Source of the DNA: Alphaproteobacteria bacterium
Lineage (GTDB): Bacteria; Pseudomonadota; Alphaproteobacteria; Rs-D84
Assembly: GCA_016301865.1 (NCBI GenBank)
Contig: JAEDOP010000001.1
Coordinates: 1-45,009, forward strand
Direction of reading: 5' to 3'
Length of the DNA: 45,009 nt
Shown here: one piece after another, positions 39,601 through 45,009 of the stretch
How the letters are laid out: every line of letters begins with the position of its first letter
How positions within the stretch are numbered: the first letter of the stretch is position 1
The notes under the pieces: generated by a model
What the model saw: only the letters and a program-made list of their open reading frames with translations
What the model was told of the DNA's origin: nothing
The model's database searches: none
Program-made: the position numbers and the translations under genes

Positions 39601-40279
39601 TGCCAATAAGGTCGAAACCGCGCAAAAGGACTTGGAATTGGCCAAGAATAACCAAGAAAAGGCGTTAAAGGAACAACAGAAAGCCCAAAAGGCACAATTG
39701 GCCGTCGATTCGATTACGCAAGCGTCAAGTTTAATAACCGCATCGGCAAATATTTGGAAATCGTTGTCCGCTATTCCTATTGTTGGTCCGGGATTGGCCG
39801 CCGCCGCGTTGGTTACAATGTGGGCTTCGTTTGCGGCTGCCAAGATTAAGGCCGTACAGGTATCGAAGCAACAAACAGAACAATACGGCGACGGTACGGT
39901 TGAGTTGTTACAGGGCGGAAGCCACGCAAGCGGCCACGACATTGATTTGGGAACGAAGAAAGACGGAACCCAGCGACGTGCAGAGGGCGGCGAATTTTTC
40001 GCCGTCATTAACAAGCGTAATTCGCGCCGATTCCGTGATGTTATCCCGGACGTTATCAATTCGTTTAACGATGGCACATTTGCGGACCGTTACCAACGCG
40101 CAAACGCCGCAATGGCCGGTTATGCCGTCGGATTAGTTGGCGGCGGTACCACGGACGTTTCCGGGCTTGAAAAGGACGTTGCCGCAATCCGTCAACAGGG
40201 CGACGAAACCCGTTATGTTGATGGGCAAGGAAACACGATTATTCGGTACAAGAATTTAACCCGTAAAATCAAATCGTAA
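36647..40279 (+). CDS. Tail tape measure protein
   Basis: 1210 aa, the longest gene in the window. Residues 1-170 are coiled coil. A hydrophobic segment (about 190-245) and a PhageMin-type domain (about 245-520, from QTMREFEQANANLATILGTSRDG to FSALLSGAESARELRQSL) follow. Residues about 640-890 are charged coiled coil with an 81-residue duplication (LEIAITEAGTDKMLQLR and LEIAITEDGTDRMLELR, starting at nt 38726 and 38969). Near 1030-1070 is another hydrophobic stretch (SAIPIVGPGLAAAALVTMWASF). Its length would set a tail of roughly 180 nm by the usual 0.15 nm per residue rule, indicating a siphovirus-type tail. Confidence 0.93.
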   Translation: MDNPNPIYYRDLIKPDNSITNLITQLDELIQKYESAKSKIQGAAAEAAKSMSNLSGATEEQRQQISMLTAESDKLAAAYKKSNDAESETYRRRQQVIAAVKEQQRIDKLVVELNHSKAGSYNRLSAQYRLNKIRLNEMSAEERKGTEAGRQLETETRLIYEEMSRLQQATGKYTLEVGHYQNALKALPGPINQVVTGFSNMRSQLHTIGTSNLPLAAKAMQGFSTVMFGTIGIILSFVRYLTGAAQTMREFEQANANLATILGTSRDGMKALTDSALSLGRITEYTARQVTELQTELAKLGFGQGSIIAMQKPVLEFATAVGANLADAAAVAGSTLRAFNLRSAETEETLATLAVATNKSALSFDRIQTSIGTVFPVANAFGLTVKDTTALLGALANAGFDASSAATAARNIILYLADANGKLAKAMGGPAKTFDEIIDGMIELRKAGTDLNEALELTDKRSVAAFSALLSGAESARELRQSLEDVNGELERISEERLNTVEGSTKLLQSAWEGLTLAFQNSNGAIKDTIDWLTRLVQATQRALFPQSTFISESADKYTKQFQEFYAKNGAEAATAFIDNFMADYEKLAEKTGREAKYGDGLLNRWLGFGDKQVAAKAAAGSLEAIRQARGVVLSQIENDTRESEQQALRAAELAEQQANQKREKLSKEQKKAIEAAKKQRIADRRAVIESIDLEIAITEAGTDKMLQLRQDRIEAQRQLELEQNRQKAASERQDEAAINAKYNKQRLDAVKAFKTEIAKLNVQRLQAEQQAIQLEIAITEDGTDRMLELRLANIEKQREIEIAQNRQKDEKVRQAETAINAKYDALSLRESADFNNKLAQRDLAAAQDLAQAEFDLLNRNEHQKTLFRLQQEKARLEAVLKLNETATNKMTADEIKAIKTTISGIEKESKKLGYNNLYELLGLGLNSDQQNALNTAIDSIKDSVGSLVDSWNQAAEAAVNAANAQVDAAQRALDAEIEARNAGYANKVETAQKDLELAKNNQEKALKEQQKAQKAQLAVDSITQASSLITASANIWKSLSAIPIVGPGLAAAALVTMWASFAAAKIKAVQVSKQQTEQYGDGTVELLQGGSHASGHDIDLGTKKDGTQRRAEGGEFFAVINKRNSRRFRDVIPDVINSFNDGTFADRYQRANAAMAGYAVGLVGGGTTDVSGLEKDVAAIRQQGDETRYVDGQGNTIIRYKNLTRKIKS
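38726..39211 (+). repeat. Internal 243-bp duplication in tape measure gene
   Basis: Two 81-codon units starting at 38726 and 38969 encode closely similar coiled-coil segments (EIAITE-x-GTD-[K/R]-ML-[Q/E]-LR ... NRQK ... AINAKY). DNA identity is partial, so it is an old in-frame duplication. Confidence 0.75.
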
Positions 40280-42759
40280 TGAATCCAATATACAAATTTC
40301 AATTGTCCGCCGATTCGGCAACGCAACGGGCGTTTCCGATTTATAAGGATGATTTGGCAAAGGATTTTGAAAAGGAATCCGGCGAAGAATTTTTCCGGGC
40401 CAAGTTGTCCGGAAATTTGACGTTTGAAAGCGACGATTATACGTTTATCGTTTCCAAAGCGTTTGACACGCAATTTGCATTAGAAATCTTTATATCATAC
40501 AATGCCGGTCAATCGTGGACATCATATTGGCGCGGGACCTTTTGGAAAACAGATTGCGACTTTGACGACGACGCAATGACGGTTTCCGTTAAACCAACCG
40601 TTTGGGACCAATACAACGATGTTTTGGCCGGGATGGATAAGGAATACAACCTTATCGAATTAGCCCCGGAAATCGCACCCGTAAAGGCCGATAAACGGCC
40701 AATGGTACAAGTTTATGTCCCGGGCCAATCCGTAATCGGTTGTTTCCTTTCCGGTATGTGGTGGGAACAGGAAGCCGAACCGGAAAGCGACAAAACGAAA
40801 TTGGTTAATGATTTCCATTTTTCGTTGAATAAGGTAATGACGGTTGCGGATGTTTCCGGCACGATGTCGCCACAATTGCCAACCGCGTTTACAAAGGAAT
40901 ATTCCGGGGATGATAGGTTTAACCCACAAACGACAGGAACAACAGAATTTACCGCATCTGGTTATAAATTGGTATATCTTTATGACACGGGTTCTGGTTA
41001 TTCTGTTTATAGTTGGACCGTTGTTCGGGTTTCCGATAATACTGCATTATGGCAATATGTAATGGGCAATCAATTCCCGCCGTCAAATTTCACGCAAATA
41101 ACATTAACCCCGATTTCCGGAAGCGGGGCGACGGGGAATGTAACATTAAATTTTCGTGATATACCCGTGTATTCCCGTTTCGTATGCGATACACCAACAA
41201 TCGTTATTGGCGGGTCAACGCTGAATACATACGAAATCCCGGCCGATGATATTGTGGAAAACAACCGCAATTATCATTACGTTATCGGTTATTATTTCCC
41301 GGAAACAATCATATTTTCAACCGCATTAGTATCAACCCCGACCCAATGGGGATTATATCAACCGGGCCAATACTATTTGAATCCGGCCGACATTTCAACG
41401 GCAGGATTGGGCGAAGCGTTCCCCGTTGCGCGTAATGCGTGGGGCCTTGTATCAATTTGGTATGCCTTTTCGTTGATTGATTGGGTTGTGGAATCATCGG
41501 CCCGGCAACCGTTCACGATTAGCCACGCATACCCGATTTCGTCGGTTATATCGGTATTGTTGGCCAAGATTGCGCCCGGCATAACCCACGCGGCAACCAC
41601 GGATTATTCCCAATTCCTTTATGGAACAAATCTTATTGGAATAACACAAACTTTGTTGATAACCCCGAAATCAAATTTGATTACGGCGGGTTATGACCAA
41701 CCGGCACAAAAGGCCCCGATTACGTTAAAGGATGTTTTGGATATGTTGCGCGATTGTTTCCGGTGTTATTGGTTTATAGACGAACAAAACCGTTTCCGGG
41801 TTGAACATATCCAATATTTCCGCAATGGCGGTTCGTATTCCGCTTCGCCTGTTGTGGGTATTGACTTGACAACACAAAAGGTTCCGCGCAATGGGAAAGA
41901 ATGGGCGTTTGCCCGGAACCAATATAAATTCGACAAACCAGAAATGGCGGCGCGTTATCAATTTGGTTGGATGGATGATGTTACACAATTGTTTGAGGGT
42001 TATCCGATTGATATTATTTCGAAATATGTGAATCCGGACAATATCGAACAAATTGATGTGTCAAAATTTACATCCGATATTGATTATATTTTGTTGAACC
42101 CGGGCGACATTTCAAAGGATGGTTTTGTTTTGATGTCTGGGCAAAGCGAAAATTATTTGTCCGAGACAATAGAAAAAAGTGGTACCCCGTCAAACGGAAT
42201 AGCGTTTGATGAATTTAGTTTATCCCAATTTAAGGGAAAGATGGTTACGGTACGGGTAAAAAGTACGTTGGCCGGGGTAAAACTTGCGCAATTTGACGGG
42301 GCCTTTGAATATGAAGATATTGGCATACTTGAACAGGCAAACACGGAATATTCATTTACTTTTGAAGCAAAGTATTTGATTGTTGGAATGTATGACGCAT
42401 CGGCAAATTTTGTTGGGTCATTGATTGCCGTTTATGCTGATATGTATAAATTGCCATATCTTAATTGTATTATTGATTCGAACGACCACTATTTGCAAAA
42501 CGCGTATGTTGCATTTTGCATATTACAACAGTATTACGCATTTGATATGCCTGCTTATCATTATGAAATTAATGGCAAACAGATGTACGCGTATGGCATC
42601 AAGAAATTAAAGAACCAAACGTTAAGATTTCCGGTTTTGAATGACCCGGATTTGGTACAATTAGTAAAAACGAATTTGGGGAATGGTACGATTGAAAAAT
42701 TGTCCGTAAATTTGTCAAGTCGGAACGCAAATGCAACATTAAAGTATGATACCGAATAA
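40279..42759 (+). CDS. Minor tail protein, distal tail or baseplate
   Basis: 826 aa, starting within the tape measure stop (TAATG). The N-terminal half is beta-rich, opening MNPIYKFQLSADSATQRAFPIYKDDLAKDFEKESGEEFFRAKLSG, as in distal tail proteins. The middle contains VLDMLRDCFRCYWFIDEQNRFRVEHIQYF, reminiscent of tail-hub proteins (Tal/gp27-like). After about residue 620 (nt 42150) the sequence becomes more AT-rich, with beta-sandwich-looking segments; this could be a carbohydrate-binding or fibre-attachment domain. Confidence 0.78.
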   Translation: MNPIYKFQLSADSATQRAFPIYKDDLAKDFEKESGEEFFRAKLSGNLTFESDDYTFIVSKAFDTQFALEIFISYNAGQSWTSYWRGTFWKTDCDFDDDAMTVSVKPTVWDQYNDVLAGMDKEYNLIELAPEIAPVKADKRPMVQVYVPGQSVIGCFLSGMWWEQEAEPESDKTKLVNDFHFSLNKVMTVADVSGTMSPQLPTAFTKEYSGDDRFNPQTTGTTEFTASGYKLVYLYDTGSGYSVYSWTVVRVSDNTALWQYVMGNQFPPSNFTQITLTPISGSGATGNVTLNFRDIPVYSRFVCDTPTIVIGGSTLNTYEIPADDIVENNRNYHYVIGYYFPETIIFSTALVSTPTQWGLYQPGQYYLNPADISTAGLGEAFPVARNAWGLVSIWYAFSLIDWVVESSARQPFTISHAYPISSVISVLLAKIAPGITHAATTDYSQFLYGTNLIGITQTLLITPKSNLITAGYDQPAQKAPITLKDVLDMLRDCFRCYWFIDEQNRFRVEHIQYFRNGGSYSASPVVGIDLTTQKVPRNGKEWAFARNQYKFDKPEMAARYQFGWMDDVTQLFEGYPIDIISKYVNPDNIEQIDVSKFTSDIDYILLNPGDISKDGFVLMSGQSENYLSETIEKSGTPSNGIAFDEFSLSQFKGKMVTVRVKSTLAGVKLAQFDGAFEYEDIGILEQANTEYSFTFEAKYLIVGMYDASANFVGSLIAVYADMYKLPYLNCIIDSNDHYLQNAYVAFCILQQYYAFDMPAYHYEINGKQMYAYGIKKLKNQTLRFPVLNDPDLVQLVKTNLGNGTIEKLSVNLSSRNANATLKYDTE

Positions 42760-43609
42760 CAATTTATCCGTATTGCCTTGGTACACATCCATTGAGCAAC
42801 AGAATGCCCGGAAATGGTGGGTTTACAACAGGGTTTACCCGTTGTTTACCCCGGCAATGTTTATGTTGCCGTTCCAAATCTTGCGCACCCATTGGGACGG
42901 AACAACCATTTCGTCGTTCCGGGTTTATACCAAAACGGGCGTGTTGGTTGGGGACTTTACTCAAGCAATATTGGACGCCGGAATTACCATTAAACCGTTT
43001 ACATCGTTTGGGTATGATGTAATCGTGTTTGGCGGCCAAACGCCCGTGTTCACGCAATTCGCAAACGGCCAATATTACGCAACGATTTCGGACGGACTTC
43101 AAACGTGGTATTCCGAAATGTTTACGGTCGTAAATGATATTGAACCGTATTTGAAAATAGTTTGGTGGGATAATGAGGATTTCACGATGGACGCCGGAAC
43201 GATTGTGTACACAAACCCCGCGTTCAAGAACGTTTTGTATCTTCAAAGTGATTTGGCAAAACCTGAATATCAGTTTGAGGAAGAAGGCGAAACCCGGGAT
43301 GGTTACTTTTTCCCGACAAAACAGATTTCGGAAAAAAGATACCGTTTCAATTTCCTTGCGTCCGAATACCTGTTGGATGTTATGCGTTTTATCCGGATGG
43401 CCGATTTCGCGGAAATTGAATACCACGGCCAACGTTATAGTTTGGACACGTTCTTAATTACCCCGGAATGGGAAGATAACGGCGACGTTGCTGCGGTTGA
43501 AGCGGTTTTTGATACGGCAACAGTTGCGAAAAAAATCGGTTTGGGTTACATAAAAGCCCAACGCGGCAATTTCAACGACGATTTCAATAACGATTATAAT
43601 AACCAATAA
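42746..43609 (+). CDS. Minor tail protein
   Basis: 287 aa, overlapping the previous gene by 14 bases. Aromatic, beta-rich (LPWYTSIEQQNARKWWVYNRVYPLFTPAMFMLPFQI) with YKAQ-type C-terminus followed by an Asn/Asp-rich end (NFNDDFNNDYNNQ). Lies between the hub and the fibre, so probably attaches the fibre. No family name recognised. Confidence 0.75.
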   Translation: MIPNNNLSVLPWYTSIEQQNARKWWVYNRVYPLFTPAMFMLPFQILRTHWDGTTISSFRVYTKTGVLVGDFTQAILDAGITIKPFTSFGYDVIVFGGQTPVFTQFANGQYYATISDGLQTWYSEMFTVVNDIEPYLKIVWWDNEDFTMDAGTIVYTNPAFKNVLYLQSDLAKPEYQFEEEGETRDGYFFPTKQISEKRYRFNFLASEYLLDVMRFIRMADFAEIEYHGQRYSLDTFLITPEWEDNGDVAAVEAVFDTATVAKKIGLGYIKAQRGNFNDDFNNDYNNQ

Positions 43610-43620
43610 TACATTGAATT

Positions 43621-45009
43621 ATGGCAAATTATGAGACATTAAAGACGGCGATACAAAGTGTTGTTAAAACAAATGGCAACAACGAAATAACGGGCGCATT
43701 GCTTCAGCAAGCGTTGTTGGCAATGATAAATTCTTTGGGGTCCGGTTATCAGCTTGTCGGTGTGGCAACGCCGACAACAAATCCGGGCACTCCAGATGCC
43801 AAGGTATTTTATATAGCCAACGGCAAAGGAAGTTATGTCAACTTTAGTGGTCTTGAGGTAACGGAGAATGACGGATTAGTAATCTTCACATACGATAGCA
43901 AGTGGGTTAAGAATAATGTTGCTATTCCTACCAAGGAAGGAGGAACCGTAGAGGTATTGGCAGAGACAATGATAAATACTACATATTCGCAATTACGGAA
44001 TATGAGAAACAGTGGTACCCTTGTTCCCGGTATGCAATATCGTATTACGGACTATGCTTGCACCACAACCCAAGAAAATACTCAATCAGCAGGTCATCCA
44101 TTTGACATCATAGTAACTGCCGATAGCAAGAACACATTGAACGAGGTAGCAAGAGCCATTCAGCACGAAGGGGACACCTATTTCGCTGATTGTGACCTTT
44201 CCGCTTGGAAGATATGGTATTGCCTTGACAATGATGCTACAAAATTCGCTTGGGCAGATAGTACCAATGGCAAAGGTGTCATATATAGGATGATTGATGA
44301 ATGGAACAATGATGTGCCGTATGATTTCAAAAACATTCAGTTCGCAAGGGATTTGGCGGTTATCTCTCATAATAGCGCATTGACCGGGACTATCTATTGC
44401 TATACCTTTAGCATGTTCCTTGATGGCTTCAGTATGAATGCTACTGCAAGCGATGAAAGTGTTATAATAAAGCAACTTATTGCGAGTGTGGGATACGCAT
44501 TTTTTGGAAATAATAAAATAGAATCATATAGTTTCGGCGTATGTAGGCTTAATGATATAATATTCTTCACGGATAGTAAGAGTAAAATAGTCGGACATTT
44601 CTCCAACATCTTCGGAAGAAATTGCTCCTCCAATACCTTCGGTAATATTTGCGGTTCCAACACCTTCGGGGATAATTGCAGCGACAACATCTTCGGTAAT
44701 AGTTGCAACAACAACACCTTCGGTAATGGTTGCGGTTCCAACACCTTCGGGAATCAATACGAGAGAAACATCTTCGGAAAAAATTGCTCCTCCAACACCT
44801 TCGGTAATATTTGCGGTTCCAACACCTTCGGGGATAATTGCAGCGACAACATCTTCGGTAATAGTTGCAACAACAACACCTTCGGTAATGGTTGCGGTTC
44901 CAACACCTTCGGGAATAATTGCAGCGACAACATCTTCGGTAATAATTGCAGCAACAACACCTTCGGGGATAATTGCAGCGACAACATCTTCGGTAATAGT
45001 TGCAAAAAC
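43621..45009 (+). CDS. Tail fibre protein, N-terminal part (3' end outside window end)
   Basis: Open from ATG 43621 to the window end, 463 codons with no stop. Residues 1-60 are a likely attachment domain (NYETLKTAIQSVVKTNGNNEITGALLQQALLAMINSLG), followed by a YQLVGVATPTTNPGTPDAKVFYIANGKGSY region widespread in Bacteroides fibres. Residues 120-260 contain LVPGMQYRITDY and VIYRMIDEWNNDVPYDFKNIQF, also familiar from Bacteroides tail proteins. From residue 329 (nt 44605) the nonapeptide repeats begin. Codon use changes sharply after about 43850 (GAG, GTA and AGA-type codons). The rest of the gene is at 2-613. Confidence 0.88.
   Translation, partial: MANYETLKTAIQSVVKTNGNNEITGALLQQALLAMINSLGSGYQLVGVATPTTNPGTPDAKVFYIANGKGSYVNFSGLEVTENDGLVIFTYDSKWVKNNVAIPTKEGGTVEVLAETMINTTYSQLRNMRNSGTLVPGMQYRITDYACTTTQENTQSAGHPFDIIVTADSKNTLNEVARAIQHEGDTYFADCDLSAWKIWYCLDNDATKFAWADSTNGKGVIYRMIDEWNNDVPYDFKNIQFARDLAVISHNSALTGTIYCYTFSMFLDGFSMNATASDESVIIKQLIASVGYAFFGNNKIESYSFGVCRLNDIIFFTDSKSKIVGHFSNIFGRNCSSNTFGNICGSNTFGDNCSDNIFGNSCNNNTFGNGCGSNTFGNQYERNIFGKNCSSNTFGNICGSNTFGDNCSDNIFGNSCNNNTFGNGCGSNTFGNNCSDNIFGNNCSNNTFGDNCSDNIFGNSCKN
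44605..45009 (+). repeat. 27-bp coding tandem repeats of the tail fibre (right end)
   Basis: Exactly 15 units of 27 bp encode N-[T/I]-F-G-x-x-C-x-x. Units 1-5 of the array are partly repeated as larger blocks (171-bp identity with 1-171). The last 55 bases equal 121-175. Confidence 0.92.

Noticed and set aside
44605..45009. Regular 27-bp repeats that could look like a CRISPR array
   Set aside because: The units are contiguous, in frame and code for a nonapeptide within a long open gene. There are no unique spacers or cas genes.
43621..45009. Diversity-generating retroelement acting on the fibre
   Set aside because: No reverse transcriptase, template repeat or accessory gene is found in the window.

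Overview
This window looks like an essentially complete genome of a tailed, siphovirus-type bacteriophage that infects a Bacteroidales host, probably from the gut. Every gene I accept lies on the + strand. The host assignment rests on four or more promoters of Bacteroidetes form (TTTG, about 19 bases, then TAnnTTTG), on start codons mostly lacking Shine-Dalgarno sites, and on a tail-fibre domain I recognise from Bacteroides phages. I see no integrase, CI-type repressor, partition genes or reverse transcriptase, so a virulent lifestyle is the simplest reading. The sequence is broken inside one tail-fibre gene, whose 27-bp repeats occur at both ends. Exact repeats between the ends suggest a circular or circularly permuted genome cut within that array.

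Layout. 2-613: 3' end of the fibre gene. 667-2221: lysis cassette (holin-like membrane protein, Amidase_3 endolysin, membrane-anchored coiled-coil spanin candidate). 2222-6894: early region of small genes in short operons, each led by a promoter and a conserved two-hairpin leader. 6913-10405: recombination genes (PD-(D/E)XK nuclease, Spo11/Topo VI A-like Toprim protein, Gp3-like protein). 10518-14330: HNH nuclease, replication initiator with an internal iteron origin, possible helicase loader, RuvC-like resolvase, MazG-like pyrophosphohydrolase. 14342-16807: a promoter and leader, tRNA-Gln and tRNA-Leu, a papain-like protein and an SMC-like ATPase. 16915-23509: HNH homing nuclease, DnaQ exonuclease, a protein with a possible sliding-clamp motif, SSB, ASCH protein and many small proteins. 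23566-32379: packaging and head (TerS, GNAT, TerL with an intein, portal, scaffold, major capsid). 32462-45009: connectors, a second homing nuclease, tail chaperone candidate, 1210-aa tape measure, distal tail proteins and the fibre.

No DNA polymerase, replicative helicase or primase is visible. The phage therefore appears to recruit the host replisome to the origin inside its initiator gene, while supplying its own SSB, nucleases, resolvase and two tRNAs.

The most interesting signals are: (1) no GATC anywhere in 45 kb, with synonymous codon choices that look made to avoid it; (2) a covarying two-hairpin RNA leader after four promoters, with two extra copies of its second hairpin; (3) a class 3 intein (W-C-T motif, Ala1) splitting the TerL Walker A motif, with a LAGLIDADG endonuclease; (4) a lambda-like origin of four inverted-repeat iterons plus an AT-rich tract inside the initiator gene; (5) a Topo mini-A candidate; (6) a GGCGATACG box before three recombination genes; (7) a Cys-ladder nonapeptide array in the fibre.
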